A DNA stretch of 64,000 nt from Lacisediminihabitans sp040549465 (GCF_040549465.1 NZ_JBEPTL010000005.1:133059-197058), one strand, 5' to 3'; positions 54,001-63,837 are shown, counted from the first letter of the stretch. The notes: generated from the letters alone by a model not told the origin. Numbers and translations: made by a program.

Positions 54001-56109
54001 GTGGCTCGCAGCATCTACATCACCTCCGTCGAGGGGCACGCCGGAAAGTCGACCATCGCCCTCGGCGTACTCGACACCCTGAGTCATGAGACCGAGAGAG
54101 TCGGGGTCTTCCGGCCGGTGGCCCGCTCGAGCGAGAGCCGTGACTATGTGCTCGAGATGCTGCTCGCCCACGATGGTGTCGACCTCGACTACGACGAGTG
54201 TGTCGGGGTCAGCTATGAGGATGTGCACCAGGATCCGGATGCCGCCCTCAGCGAGATCGTCTCCCGCTATAAGTCGGTCGAGCGCCAGTGCGACGCCGTG
54301 GTCATCCTCGGGTCGGACTACACGGATGTCGGCAGCCCGACCGAGTTGAGCTTCAACGCCCGCATCGCCGCCAACCTCGGAGCCCCCGTGCTGCTGGTGC
54401 TCGGCGGCCAGTCCTCCGACGAACACGGCAGTCGGAGCCCTGACGACATGCGGCAGATTTTCGGCCTGGCCCGCCAGGAGTTGGAGAGCGCACATGCCCA
54501 GGTGCTCGGCGTCATCGCCAACCGGGCCGACCCCGACCGTCTCGACGACATCGTCGCAGCGCTCGGTATCGACGCTGGCCGGGCTCCGGTGTGGGCCATT
54601 CCCGAAGACCGGTTCCTCATTGCACCGAGCGTCGCCTCCCTCATGGGAGCTGTCGATGGCACCCTGTTCCGCGGTGATCCGGCGCTGCTCGGACGTGAAT
54701 CGCTGGGGGTCGTCGTCGCGGCGATGTCCATGGAGAACGTGTTGACCCGGCTGATCGAGGGCGGCGTCGTGGTCGTGCCTGGCGATCGGTCCGACGTTCT
54801 GCTCGCCGTGCTGATGGCGCACGCAGCCGAGACCTTCCCCTCGCTCTCCGGCATCATCCTCAACGGTGGTTTCGAGATACTGCCGCAGATCGCGCTGCTC
54901 ATCGACGGTCTCGACAACTCGCTGCCCATCATCCGCAACAAGCTCGGCACCTATGACACGGCGCTACGCATCACGCAGACTCGCGGGCGCCTCGCCGCCG
55001 ACTCGCAGCGCAAGTACGACACGGCTCTCGCCCTGTTCGAGCAGCACGTCGACGCGGATGTGCTGCTGCGACTCCTCGACGTGAGTCGGTCGGATGTCGT
55101 CACGCCCCTGATGTTCGAATACGATCTCCTCGACCGCGCTCGCGCCGACCCACAGCACATCGTGCTGCCGGAGGGAGGGGACGACCGCATCCTCCGCGCG
55201 GCGAGCACCCTGCTGCGTCGCGGGGTGGCACGTCTCACGATCCTCGGCGAGGAGACGGAGATCCGCGCCCGTGCTACCGAGCTCGGGCTCGACATCACCG
55301 AAGCGACCATCCTGAGTCCGCTCGATCCTGAACTGCGCGAACGCTTCGCCGAGGAGTATGTCCGGCTGCGCTCGCACAGGGGCGTGCAGTTGGAGGAGGC
55401 GCGCGAGACGGTCACTGATGTCTCCTACTTCGGCACGATGATGGTGCACCTCGGTCTCGCCGACGGCATGGTGTCGGGCGCCGCGCACACGACGGCTCAC
55501 ACCATCCGTCCCGGTTTCGAGATCATCAAGACGGATCCCGGCGTCTCCATCGTTTCGAGCGTCTTCCTGATGTGTCTCGAAGACAGGGTGCTCGTCTACG
55601 GGGACTGCGCGGTGAACCCCGACCCGAACGCCGAACAGCTCGCCGACATCGCGATTTCCTCCGCCACCACGGCTAACCAGTTTCGGATCGAACAGCGCAT
55701 CGCCATGCTGTCGTATTCGACGGGGGAGTCGGGCGCGGGAGCCGATGTCGACAAGGTGCGTTCCGCAACCGAGATTGTGCGCACGCGGCGCCCAGACCTC
55801 AAGGTCGACGGCCCCATTCAGTACGACGCGGCCGTCGACGCCTCAGTCGGTAGGTCGAAGATGCCGGACTCCGAGGTCGCCGGTCGCGCCACGGTGTTCA
55901 TCTTCCCCGACCTCAATACCGGCAACAACACCTACAAAGCGGTGCAGCGCAGTGCGGGTGCGGTGGCGATCGGCCCGGTCTTGCAGGGACTTCGCAAACC
56001 GATCAACGACCTGTCGCGGGGTGCACTCGTGCAGGACATCGTCAACACCGTCGCCATCACAGCCATCCAGGCGCAGGCTCTGGATGCCGCAATCGGAAGC
56101 CCCTCATGA
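54001..56109 (+). CDS. pta: Phosphate acetyltransferase
   Basis: A 702-residue long-form Pta converting acetyl-CoA and phosphate to acetyl phosphate. It has three parts: an N-terminal dethiobiotin-synthetase-like P-loop domain (VEGHAGKSTIALG), a DRTGG domain (about 200-330) and the catalytic PTA domain (LPEGGDDRILRAAS, MVSGAAHTTAHTIRPGFEI). TAGGCT at 53989-53994 ends 6 nt before the GTG, with no Shine-Dalgarno (leaderless). The stop overlaps ackA. Confidence 0.95.
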   Translation: MARSIYITSVEGHAGKSTIALGVLDTLSHETERVGVFRPVARSSESRDYVLEMLLAHDGVDLDYDECVGVSYEDVHQDPDAALSEIVSRYKSVERQCDAVVILGSDYTDVGSPTELSFNARIAANLGAPVLLVLGGQSSDEHGSRSPDDMRQIFGLARQELESAHAQVLGVIANRADPDRLDDIVAALGIDAGRAPVWAIPEDRFLIAPSVASLMGAVDGTLFRGDPALLGRESLGVVVAAMSMENVLTRLIEGGVVVVPGDRSDVLLAVLMAHAAETFPSLSGIILNGGFEILPQIALLIDGLDNSLPIIRNKLGTYDTALRITQTRGRLAADSQRKYDTALALFEQHVDADVLLRLLDVSRSDVVTPLMFEYDLLDRARADPQHIVLPEGGDDRILRAASTLLRRGVARLTILGEETEIRARATELGLDITEATILSPLDPELRERFAEEYVRLRSHRGVQLEEARETVTDVSYFGTMMVHLGLADGMVSGAAHTTAHTIRPGFEIIKTDPGVSIVSSVFLMCLEDRVLVYGDCAVNPDPNAEQLADIAISSATTANQFRIEQRIAMLSYSTGESGAGADVDKVRSATEIVRTRRPDLKVDGPIQYDAAVDASVGRSKMPDSEVAGRATVFIFPDLNTGNNTYKAVQRSAGAVAIGPVLQGLRKPINDLSRGALVQDIVNTVAITAIQAQALDAAIGSPS

Positions 56110-57227
56110 CCCAGGTCTTCGTCGTCAACTCGGGTTCCTCCTCCATCAAGTACCAGTTGATCGATGTGGAGACCGAGGAGTCGGTGCTAAGCGGACTGGT
56201 CGAGCGGATCGGCGAACCAGGCTCGGATGTGCCTGACCACGAAGCGGGCATGCGCCGGGTGCTCGAAACCCTCGGCACGGAACACCAGATCGCCGCCGTC
56301 GGTCATCGCGTTGTCCACGGCGGATCGCTCTTCGACAGTGCAACGCTGATCACCGACGGGGTCGAAGCGCAGATCGACGAACTGTCGGCGCTCGCACCGC
56401 TCCACAACCCGGCGAACCTGCTCGGCATCCGCGCGGCTCGTCAGGCGCTGCCAGACGTGCCGCATGTCGCCGTCTTCGACACCGCCTTCCACCAGACGCT
56501 GCCGCCCGCGGCCTACACCTACGCGATCGACGCGGAGCTGGCGGCGAAGCATCATGTGCGCCGCTACGGTTTTCACGGCACCTCACATAAGTACGTATCA
56601 GAACAGGCCGCGCGCTTTCTCGGTCGGCCGCTCGCCTCGTTGAAGATCATCGTGCTGCACCTCGGCAACGGTGCATCGGTCGCGGCGATCGACGGCGGAA
56701 TCTCCGTCGAGACCAGCATGGGGATGACGCCGCTCGAGGGCCTGGTGATGGGAACCCGCTCCGGCGATATCGACCCGGCCGCGCTCATCCACCTGCACCG
56801 CCAGGCCGGGCTCGGCTTCGACGAACTCGACGAACTGCTCAACCGGCGCAGCGGCCTGCTCGGCCTCACTGGCAACGGCGACATGCGCGACGTGCAGGAT
56901 GCCGCATCCAGAGGTGACGAGTTCGCAGAAGCCGCGCTCGCCGTGTACCGCCATCGCGTGCGCCGGTATATCGGTGCGTACATCGCCCATCTCGGCGGTC
57001 TCGACGCTCTCGTCTTCACCGCGGGAGTCGGCGAGAACAACGCCCTGCTGCGGCGTCGCACCCTGGCGGGGCTCGAGTTCCTCGGCATCCACGTCGACAA
57101 CGACCGCAACGAGCTCGTGTCGAAGCAGGCCCGCCACATCTCGCCCGAGGGTGCGCCTGTCGCGGTACTGGTGATCCCCACCAATGAAGAGCTGGAGATC
57201 GCGCGGCAGACAGCGGCGCTGCTCTAG
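56106..57227 (+). CDS. ackA: Acetate kinase
   Basis: A 373-residue ASKHA-fold kinase making ATP and acetate from acetyl phosphate. VFVVNSGSSSIKYQL (first phosphate loop), GHRVVHGG, RYGFHGTSHKYV, HLGNGASVAAIDGG and FTAGVGENN are the conserved signatures. It is slightly shorter than the usual 390-400 residues but complete. ATGA overlap with pta gives the standard overflow-acetate operon. Confidence 0.96.
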   Translation: MTQVFVVNSGSSSIKYQLIDVETEESVLSGLVERIGEPGSDVPDHEAGMRRVLETLGTEHQIAAVGHRVVHGGSLFDSATLITDGVEAQIDELSALAPLHNPANLLGIRAARQALPDVPHVAVFDTAFHQTLPPAAYTYAIDAELAAKHHVRRYGFHGTSHKYVSEQAARFLGRPLASLKIIVLHLGNGASVAAIDGGISVETSMGMTPLEGLVMGTRSGDIDPAALIHLHRQAGLGFDELDELLNRRSGLLGLTGNGDMRDVQDAASRGDEFAEAALAVYRHRVRRYIGAYIAHLGGLDALVFTAGVGENNALLRRRTLAGLEFLGIHVDNDRNELVSKQARHISPEGAPVAVLVIPTNEELEIARQTAALL

Positions 57228-57537
57228 TCGCACTGGGTCATGACTCGGCTGAGACGTGGGTGAGCGCTCGCCGGCGCGCGTTCTCCTCGCGGCGGAGTTA
57301 TCGTGTCGCGGACGCCAGCACAACTCGGTCCGCGAGGGGCTATCCCCGCCACCGCGCGACTGATCGGAGCCGCGCCCTCTGTTTCGCTTCTCCGGAGGAT
57401 TCCGCTCTGGTGAGGTCGCGACCGGGCCATCAGGTCCCGCGGCACGCAAGCTCCGGAGAAACGTTGCAATGCGCGTGGCGAGGCGGACCGGAACCCGCGA
57501 ACTCGAACCCTCGACGATCGCTAGGGAATGCAGCCAG
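57228..57537. other. Intergenic stretch with a weak inverted repeat
   Basis: 310 bp between convergent ackA and the reductase gene. TTCTCCGGAG (57388-57397) pairs with CTCCGGAGAA (57451-57460) across a 53-nt loop, similar in layout to the other long-loop repeats. No gene is seen. Confidence 0.5.
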
Positions 57538-58182
57538 CTACAGCGCCGCGAGCGCCTCGGCGATCGGAAGCCCGCCGCCGGTCGCCTCGAACTGGCGGTG
57601 GATGCCGCTGCCGTCGGTGAGTAGAGCGACGATGATCGCGGCCACATCCGCACGGGGAATGCTGCCGCGAGCGATCCGTTCACCGACCGTCACGCTGCCC
57701 GAGCCCGCAGTGTCGGTGAGGCCGACGGGACGCACGATCGTCCAGTCGAGGTCGCGTTGCTTGACCGCGGCATCGGCCTCGCCCTTCGCGGACAGGTAGA
57801 CCTGGAAGGCATCTCCCGAGGGGTCGCCTTCGTCAGCGCCGGCGCTCGACACCACGATGAATCGGCGCACTCCGGCGGCCACCGCGGCGTCGGCGAGAAG
57901 AATGGCGCCGTCACGGTCCAGGCTGAGCTTGCGGGCATTGCCGCTGCCATTACCGGCGCCGGCCGCGAAGACGGCGGCGTCTGCCCCGGACAGAACGGTC
58001 ACGACATCCGCGACTGTACTGTTCTCGAGGTCGAGCACAACGGCTTCAGCACCGGCGGCGGCGAGATCGGATGACTGGTCGGAATTACGGATGAGGCCCA
58101 CCGGTTGGTGTCCGGCATTCGCCAGTTGTCGCGACAGCAGCATGGCGATTTTGCCGTGACCTCCGGCGATGACGATTCTCAT
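57538..58182 (-). CDS. NAD(P)H-binding protein (atypical SDR)
   Basis: A 214-residue single-domain Rossmann protein: IVIAGGHGKIAMLLSRQL is the cofactor loop, FIVVSSAGADEG the mid-strand, and DWTIVRPVGLTD the substrate-side motif of NAD(P)-binding (YwnB/HSCARG-like) proteins. TAGCCT lies 6 nt before the ATG without a Shine-Dalgarno (leaderless). It is divergent from dnaX. The role is unknown; relatives sense redox or act as reductases. Confidence 0.85.
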   Translation of the reverse strand: MRIVIAGGHGKIAMLLSRQLANAGHQPVGLIRNSDQSSDLAAAGAEAVVLDLENSTVADVVTVLSGADAAVFAAGAGNGSGNARKLSLDRDGAILLADAAVAAGVRRFIVVSSAGADEGDPSGDAFQVYLSAKGEADAAVKQRDLDWTIVRPVGLTDTAGSGSVTVGERIARGSIPRADVAAIIVALLTDGSGIHRQFEATGGGLPIAEALAAL

Positions 58183-58270
58183 CTGTCAAGGCTACGTCGC
58201 CGGAGTGCAGCCGCCCTGTGCCGCTGGCGAACAGGGACGCCTGGTCGGTGGTGCCGGGTAGTCTTGACGC

Positions 58271-60358
58271 GTGGTCACCGCCCTGTATCGCCGTTATCGG
58301 CCAGAGAATTTCGCCGAGTTGATCGGGCAGTCGCAGGTGACCGATCCGTTGCGCACGGCGCTGCGCAACGACCGGGTCAATCACGCCTATCTCTTCTCCG
58401 GCCCACGCGGGTGTGGCAAGACCACGTCGGCCCGCATCCTCGCCCGTTGCCTCAACTGCGTCGAGGGTCCGACCGATACTCCCTGCGGCGTCTGCCCTTC
58501 GTGTGTGGAGCTCAGTCGCGACGGCGGAGGGTCGATGGACGTCGTCGAGATCGATGCCGCGAGTCACAACGGTGTCGACGACGCCCGCGACCTGCGTGAG
58601 CGTGCCGTCTTCGCGCCCGCCCGCGATCGCTACAAGATCTTCATCCTCGACGAGGCGCACATGGTCACGCCTCAGGGCTTCAACGCGCTGCTCAAGATCG
58701 TGGAAGAGCCGCCGGAGCACGTCAAATTCATCTTCGCGACGACCGAGCCCGAGAAGGTCATCGGCACCATCCGTTCGCGTACGCATCACTACCCGTTCCG
58801 TCTGGTGCCTCCTGCCCAGATGCTCGAATACGTGCAGCAGCTCTGCGACAGCGAGAAGGTGAATGTCGAGGCCGGCGTTCTGCCACTCGTCGTGCGTGCC
58901 GGTGGCGGCTCGGTTCGCGACACGCTCTCCCTGCTCGACCAGCTCATCGCCGGGTCCGAGGGGTCGTCCGTGCAGTACGAGCGGGCGGTCGCGCTGCTCG
59001 GGTACACGCACGGCGCACTGCTCAGCGAGGTCATCGACGCGATCGGGGCCAGGGATGCGGCCGCCGCGTTCGCGTCGATCGACAGGGTCATCCAGACCGG
59101 CCAGGATCCACGCCGCTTCGTCGAAGACCTGCTCGAACGCCTGCGCGACCTGATCATCGTCAGTGCCACCACGGATGGCGCAGCCGCCGTACTCCGCGGT
59201 ATCCAGCAAGACGAACTGGACCGCATGGCCGCGCAGGCTGCGCAGTTCGGCACGGCAGAACTCAGCCGGGCGGCGGATGTCGCCAACGCAGCCCTCACCG
59301 AGATGACGGGCGCCACGTCGCCTCGCCTGCACCTCGAACTCATGATCGCGCGCGTGCTCGTGCCGGCCAGCGACGAATCCGAGCGCGGAGCCCTCGCCAG
59401 GGTCGAACGCCTCGAGCGGCGCGTCGGTGTGGAGGCCCCGGGTGCCGGTGTTGCGGCACCCGCTGCGCCTCGTGCGCCCGCACCCGCTGCTGCCGTACCG
59501 GCGGCTGCTCCGACCGCCCCCGCAGCCCCGCCAACAGGACCGCCGGCCGCCGACATCGGAACTCTTTCTGGTGAGGAGGCATCCGGGTCAGTGTCTCCTG
59601 GCGTAGAGTCGGTGTCTCCTGCGTCGGTGTCTCCTGCGCCTGTCGAACCCCGGACTGCCGCTGCGCCTCCCTCATCCGTCGAGATCAAGCCGGTGAGCCT
59701 CCAGCAGGTGAAAGACTCCTGGCCGGAGATCCTCGAGGCTGTCGAGAAAGCCAAGCTCAGCGCCTGGATGGTCGTCTTCACCGCCAAGCCGCTCGAGTTG
59801 CGGGAGGGCTCTGTGCTCGTGCTGTCGTTCCCGAGCCAGAACGATGTCGATGCTCTCAAACAGCAGGCGGCGCCCGGCGAGGGCGTTGCCGACTACTTCA
59901 AGCAGGCCGTCTTCGACGTGCTCGGCTTCCGTCCACTGCTGATCGCCAAGGTTGAGGCGAGTCGTCCCGTCGTGCAGGAGGCGCCTCCGGAGCCGACCGA
60001 ACCGGATGTCGAGCCTCCCGTTCCTTCAGGAACCACCTGGGAGACCGTCGTCGTCACCGACTCCGAGCCTGAGACCAAGCGAGTGCCCGAGACCAAGCGA
60101 GTGCCCGAGACCAAGCGAGTGCCCGAGACCAAGCGAGTGCAGGAGGCGTCGAAGGCACCAACCCCCGCGCCGGTGGCTGCACAGGTCCCAGAAGCGCAGA
60201 AGGTCGACGAGACGGTCGCAGAGCCGCCGATGGTGCAGAGGCCGAGCAACCCCGGTGACAAGCAGCGCTACGGCGAGGCAGTCGTGCGCGAGATCCTCGG
60301 TGCGAGTTTCATCGAAGAGCAGGTTGTCACACCGCGCGTGACGCCGCAGGAGCAGTAG
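58271..60358 (+). CDS. dnaX: DNA polymerase III subunits gamma/tau
   Basis: A 695-residue clamp-loader ATPase. Walker A GPRGCGKTT (44-52), zinc site C62, C71, C74, C77, Walker B ILDEAHM, and SRTHHYPFR are all present; residues 370-695 form the Pro/Ala-rich tau tail with the polymerase-binding domain at about 475-555. The tail includes four ETKRVP repeats from an 18-bp DNA unit (60071-60142). TAGTCT at 58259-58264 ends 6 nt before the GTG (leaderless). No A-rich slippery site is visible, so only the full form is expected. Confidence 0.96.
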   Translation: MVTALYRRYRPENFAELIGQSQVTDPLRTALRNDRVNHAYLFSGPRGCGKTTSARILARCLNCVEGPTDTPCGVCPSCVELSRDGGGSMDVVEIDAASHNGVDDARDLRERAVFAPARDRYKIFILDEAHMVTPQGFNALLKIVEEPPEHVKFIFATTEPEKVIGTIRSRTHHYPFRLVPPAQMLEYVQQLCDSEKVNVEAGVLPLVVRAGGGSVRDTLSLLDQLIAGSEGSSVQYERAVALLGYTHGALLSEVIDAIGARDAAAAFASIDRVIQTGQDPRRFVEDLLERLRDLIIVSATTDGAAAVLRGIQQDELDRMAAQAAQFGTAELSRAADVANAALTEMTGATSPRLHLELMIARVLVPASDESERGALARVERLERRVGVEAPGAGVAAPAAPRAPAPAAAVPAAAPTAPAAPPTGPPAADIGTLSGEEASGSVSPGVESVSPASVSPAPVEPRTAAAPPSSVEIKPVSLQQVKDSWPEILEAVEKAKLSAWMVVFTAKPLELREGSVLVLSFPSQNDVDALKQQAAPGEGVADYFKQAVFDVLGFRPLLIAKVEASRPVVQEAPPEPTEPDVEPPVPSGTTWETVVVTDSEPETKRVPETKRVPETKRVPETKRVQEASKAPTPAPVAAQVPEAQKVDETVAEPPMVQRPSNPGDKQRYGEAVVREILGASFIEEQVVTPRVTPQEQ
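60071..60142 (+). repeat. 18-bp coding minisatellite in dnaX, 4 copies
   Basis: Four copies of GAGACCAAGCGAGTGCCC (the last ends CAG) encode ETKRVP in the disordered linker of tau. Comparable 18-bp units are in the genes at 1092 and 49492. Confidence 0.92.
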
Positions 60359-60361
60359 GCC

Positions 60362-60961
60362 ATGTACGACGGAATCGTGCAGGAACTCATCGACGAACTC
60401 GGGCGCCTCCCCGGCATCGGCCCGAAGTCGGCCCAGCGCATCGCCTTCCACATCCTGCAGACCGAATCCTTCGATGTCGGACGACTCTCCGAGCTGCTGC
60501 GCGACGTGAAAGACAAGGTGCGTTTCTGCGACATCTGCGGCAACGTCACCGAGCAGGAGACCTGCAACATCTGCCGCGATCCACGGCGCTCGCCGGCCAC
60601 CATCTGCGTGGTGGAGGAGGCGAAGGATGTCGTAGCCATCGAGCGCACCCGCGAGTTTAAAGGCCTCTACCACGTGCTCGGTGGCGCCATCAGCCCGATT
60701 GACGGCATCGGACCGGATGATCTCCGCATCCGCCAGCTCATGCAGCGTCTCGCCGACGGAACCGTCATCGAGGTCATCATCGCAACCGACCCCAACCTCG
60801 AGGGGGAGGCCACCGCCACCTATCTTTCGCGCATGCTCATGCATCTCGACCTGAGGGTCACCCGCCTCGCATCCGGCCTGCCGGTCGGCGGCGATCTGGA
60901 GTATGCAGACGAAGTCACCCTCGGGCGCGCCTTCGAGGGGCGCCGACTCGTCGAGAACTGA
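60362..60961 (+). CDS. recR: Recombination mediator RecR
   Basis: A 199-residue ring-forming protein that loads RecA at gaps with RecF and RecO. HhH motif (LGRLPGIGPKSAQRIAFH), zinc finger C56, C59, C68, C71 (FCDICGN, CNICRD) and Toprim domain (ICVVEEAKDVVAIER, IIATDPNLEGEATA) are in order. It starts 3 nt after the dnaX stop, the conserved dnaX-recR pairing. Confidence 0.97.
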   Translation: MYDGIVQELIDELGRLPGIGPKSAQRIAFHILQTESFDVGRLSELLRDVKDKVRFCDICGNVTEQETCNICRDPRRSPATICVVEEAKDVVAIERTREFKGLYHVLGGAISPIDGIGPDDLRIRQLMQRLADGTVIEVIIATDPNLEGEATATYLSRMLMHLDLRVTRLASGLPVGGDLEYADEVTLGRAFEGRRLVEN

Positions 60962-61009
60962 CGCTCGACGAGCACCTCGGCTCCGACGTAACGCAGGGTT
61001 GTGGGCCAG

Positions 61010-61015
61010 TAGAAT
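61010..61015 (+). promoter_or_regulatory. -10 element of lysC-asd
   Basis: TAGAAT lies 50 nt before the recognised ATG, just after recR; a matching -35 is not clear. Confidence 0.45.
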
Positions 61016-61065
61016 TGTCGACTGGGCTCGAACCCGGCCCATCCCACCTGCCGCAGGAGAACACG

Positions 61066-62331
61066 ATGAGCTTGATCGTACAGAAGTACGGTGGCTCCTC
61101 GGTGGCCGACGCCGAGAGTATCAAGCGCGTCGCCAAGCGCATCGTCGAAACCCGTAAAGCGGGCAACGATGTGGTGGTCGTCGTCTCAGCGATGGGCGAC
61201 ACCACCGACGAACTCGTCGACCTCGCCAACGAAGTCACACCTCTGGCGTCCGGCCGAGAACTCGACATGCTGCTCACCGCTGGCGAGCGCATCTCGATGT
61301 CGCTGCTCGCCATGGCAATCAAGAGCCTCGGCCAGGAGGCGCGCTCCTACACCGGCAGCCAGGCCGGCATGATCACGGATGCCAAGCACGGCAGCGCTCG
61401 CATCGTCGATGTCTCCCCGACCAGGGTGCGTGCAGCACTCGACGCGGGAGCGATCGCCATCGTCGCCGGCTTCCAGGGCTTCAACCGCGGCACAGGAGAC
61501 ATCACCACTCTCGGCCGCGGCGGATCAGACACCACAGCCGTCGCACTCGCCGCAGCTCTCAACGCCGATGTCTGCGAGATCTATACCGACGTCGATGGCG
61601 TGTTCACCGCCGATCCACGGGTCGTGCCGAATGCCCGCAAGGTAGACCGCATCACCAGCGAAGAGATGCTGGAGCTCGCTGCTGCCGGGGCCAAGGTTCT
61701 CTATATTCGCGCCGTGGAATATGCGCGTCGCCACGGCGTTACGCTTCATGTACGCTCCTCGTTCAATAACAATGAGGGCACGCTGGTGGTCAATCCGACA
61801 GAGGGAGAGAGCGTGGAAGAGCCAATCATTTCCGGTGTCGCTGCTGATTTGAGCGAAGCCAAGATCACGATCGTCGGCGTCCCAGACGTACCGGGCAAGG
61901 CGGCGCAGATCTTCACCCTCGTGGCATCCACCGAGGCCAATATCGACATGATCGTGCAGAACGTCTCTACGGCCGCCACCGGTCTCACCGACATCTCTTT
62001 CACCCTCCCCAAATCGGATGGCGCGAAGGTTCTGAAGGCGTTGGAAGACAACAAGGAGATGGCGGGCTTCGACTCTCTTCAGTACGACGACCAGATCGGC
62101 AAGCTCGCCCTGGTCGGCGCGGGTATGCGCACCAACGCCGGGGTCTCAGCCAAACTCTTCACCGCGCTGTTCGAGGCGGGTATCAACATCGAGATGATCT
62201 CCACCAGTGAGATCCGCATCAGCGTGGTCACCCGCGCGGACACCATCGACGAAGCAGTTCGCGTGGTCCACAGTGCCTTCGGCCTGGACGGCGACGAAGA
62301 GGCCCAGGTTCACGGAGGTACCGGACGATGA
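61066..62331 (+). CDS. lysC: Aspartate kinase, alpha subunit
   Basis: A 421-residue kinase making aspartyl phosphate, the first step to lysine, threonine and methionine. VQKYGGSSVADAESIKRVA is the kinase signature, FQGFNRGTGDITTLGRGGSD the catalytic loop, and residues about 260-421 hold two ACT domains for feedback by lysine and threonine. AGGAGA precedes ATG 61066; the upstream extension is not coding. An internal start yields the beta subunit. Confidence 0.96.
   Translation: MSLIVQKYGGSSVADAESIKRVAKRIVETRKAGNDVVVVVSAMGDTTDELVDLANEVTPLASGRELDMLLTAGERISMSLLAMAIKSLGQEARSYTGSQAGMITDAKHGSARIVDVSPTRVRAALDAGAIAIVAGFQGFNRGTGDITTLGRGGSDTTAVALAAALNADVCEIYTDVDGVFTADPRVVPNARKVDRITSEEMLELAAAGAKVLYIRAVEYARRHGVTLHVRSSFNNNEGTLVVNPTEGESVEEPIISGVAADLSEAKITIVGVPDVPGKAAQIFTLVASTEANIDMIVQNVSTAATGLTDISFTLPKSDGAKVLKALEDNKEMAGFDSLQYDDQIGKLALVGAGMRTNAGVSAKLFTALFEAGINIEMISTSEIRISVVTRADTIDEAVRVVHSAFGLDGDEEAQVHGGTGR
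61813..62331 (+). CDS. lysC: Aspartate kinase beta subunit from an internal start
   Basis: In frame with the alpha subunit, GTG 61813 follows GAGGGAGAG (61801-61808) and opens a 172-residue product consisting of the two ACT domains. This matches the known alpha2-beta2 organisation of corynebacterial aspartokinase, whose beta subunit is the same length. Inferred from sequence; not a separate gene. Confidence 0.75.
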   Translation: MEEPIISGVAADLSEAKITIVGVPDVPGKAAQIFTLVASTEANIDMIVQNVSTAATGLTDISFTLPKSDGAKVLKALEDNKEMAGFDSLQYDDQIGKLALVGAGMRTNAGVSAKLFTALFEAGINIEMISTSEIRISVVTRADTIDEAVRVVHSAFGLDGDEEAQVHGGTGR

Positions 62332-63380
62332 GTGCTGCAGTCAGAATCGGCGTCGTCGGCGCCACCGGCCAGGTCGGAGCTGTCGTGCGTCGCCTGCTCG
62401 AGGAGCGCGACTACCCGGTCGCCGAGATCCGCTACTTCGCGTCCGCACGTTCCGCCGGCACCACGCTGCCCTGGAGGGGCACGGATGTCGTGGTCGAGGA
62501 TGCCGCGACCGCCGATCCCACAGGCCTCGACATCGCGATCTTCTCCGCGGGTGCCAGCACGTCGAGGGCCCAGGCACCGCGGTTCGCGGCAGCCGATGTG
62601 CTCGTGATCGACAACTCGTCCGCCTTCCGCATGGACCCGGAGGTTCCGCTGGTCGTCAGCGAGGTCAACCCGCACGCGATCGCCGAGGCTCGCAAGGGCA
62701 TCATCGCGAACCCGAACTGCACGACTATGGCGGCCATGCCGATCCTGAAGGTGCTAGATTCCGATGCCGGCCTGCAGCGACTGATCGTGAGCACCTACCA
62801 GGCCGTCTCCGGCGCGGGTCTTGCCGGCGGCAAGGAGCTGCTCGACCAGGCGCGGGCCGCGGTCGGCCAGGACGTCATCGCTCTCGTGCACGACGGCAGT
62901 GCCGTCACCTTCCCCGAGCACTCCACCTTTCCGGAGACCATCGCTTTCGACGTCATCCCCTTCGCCGGCAACCTCGTCGACGACGGACTGTTCGAGACGG
63001 ATGAAGAGAAGAAGCTGCGCAACGAGAGCCGCAAGATCCTCGAGTTGCCGGACCTGCTCGTCAGCGGCACCTGCGTGCGCGTGCCGGTCTTCACCGGGCA
63101 CTCTCTCTCGATCAATGCCGAGTTCGCGAACCCCCTGAGCGTCGAGCGCGCGAGGGAACTGCTCGCGGATGCCCCCGGAGTCGTTCTTACGGACGTGCCA
63201 ACGCCCCTCAAAGCTGCGGGCACGGACCCGTCCTACGTGGGTCGCATCCGCCAGGACGAGGGCGTGCCGAACAACCGAGGACTCGCGCTCTTCATCAGCA
63301 ACGACAACCTGCGTAAGGGCGCCGCGCTCAACGCTGTGCAGATCGCGGAGCTCGTCGCAGCCGGCCTCGTTCGGGCGTAG
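62328..63380 (+). CDS. asd: Aspartate-semialdehyde dehydrogenase
   Basis: A 350-residue enzyme reducing aspartyl phosphate with NADPH. IGVVGATGQVGAVVRRLL is the cofactor loop; C131 in NPNCTT is the catalytic cysteine; QAVSGAGLAG and the C-terminal RVPVFTGHS region complete the site. The start overlaps the lysC stop by 4 bp, the conserved ask-asd operon. Confidence 0.97.
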   Translation: MSAAVRIGVVGATGQVGAVVRRLLEERDYPVAEIRYFASARSAGTTLPWRGTDVVVEDAATADPTGLDIAIFSAGASTSRAQAPRFAAADVLVIDNSSAFRMDPEVPLVVSEVNPHAIAEARKGIIANPNCTTMAAMPILKVLDSDAGLQRLIVSTYQAVSGAGLAGGKELLDQARAAVGQDVIALVHDGSAVTFPEHSTFPETIAFDVIPFAGNLVDDGLFETDEEKKLRNESRKILELPDLLVSGTCVRVPVFTGHSLSINAEFANPLSVERARELLADAPGVVLTDVPTPLKAAGTDPSYVGRIRQDEGVPNNRGLALFISNDNLRKGAALNAVQIAELVAAGLVRA

Positions 63381-63458
63381 TCTCTGGCGAACGGCGAACG
63401 GCGAACGTTTGCCCTAGTGGGCCCGTCAACAGGACGGATGCCGAAGTCGGTCCCATGA

Positions 63459-63495
63459 ACAGGACCTCCCGTATGACCGGTGCACTGGGTCCTGT
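63459..63495. repeat. Small inverted repeat after asd
   Basis: ACAGGACC (63459-63466) pairs with GGTCCTGT (63488-63495). A second hairpin, CCGGGC-N6-GCCCGG, is at 63512-63529 and may end the lysC-asd transcript. A 7-bp GCGAACG tandem (three copies) lies at 63388-63408. Confidence 0.5.
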
Positions 63496-63557
63496 CGAGC
63501 GGACGGTTCATCCGGGCCTGGCAGCCCGGTTCAGGCGGCCCGGACTAACAGGCCTTC

Positions 63558-63837
63558 TCACGCGGCACGCCCCGGCCGTCCGCGGGCGAGTCCGCTCGCA
63601 ACAACGTCCAAACACCAGGGCAGCTCGAACATGACCTGGGAATAGCTGAACCGGGCTGATCCGTATTTGTTGCGGGCGGCGTTGCCGTCGCGACGGCGGT
63701 CGCGAGTCTGGTTGGCGACGCCGTCATGATGTTCTCCACTGTCGCATTCGACGATGAACCAGCCATCGACCAACGCATCCACATCTCCGACCTCCCGGAT
63801 GTGCACTTGGGTCTCTACTCGATAGCCTTTCCGGGGC
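63558..63837 (-). pseudogene. DUF559-domain protein, C-terminal fragment
   Basis: The minus-strand frame reads RVETQVHIREVGDVDALVDG, WFIVECDSGEHH, DRRRDGNAARNKYG and FSYSQVMFELPW. These are the core blocks of DUF559, an endonuclease-like (Vsr-related) fold common in actinobacterial orphan proteins: VDALVDG, ECDS, DRRRD and RFSY. The 5' half is missing because the IS30-type element abuts it. There is no start codon for the original gene in view. Confidence 0.7.

Noticed and set aside
58085..59332. 415-codon minus-strand frame opposite dnaX
   Set aside because: It is the complement of conserved dnaX sequence and crosses the start of another gene.
58271..60358. Programmed frameshift in dnaX to make a short gamma subunit
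   Set aside because: No A-rich slippery heptamer followed by a stop in the -1 frame is visible after the ATPase domain.
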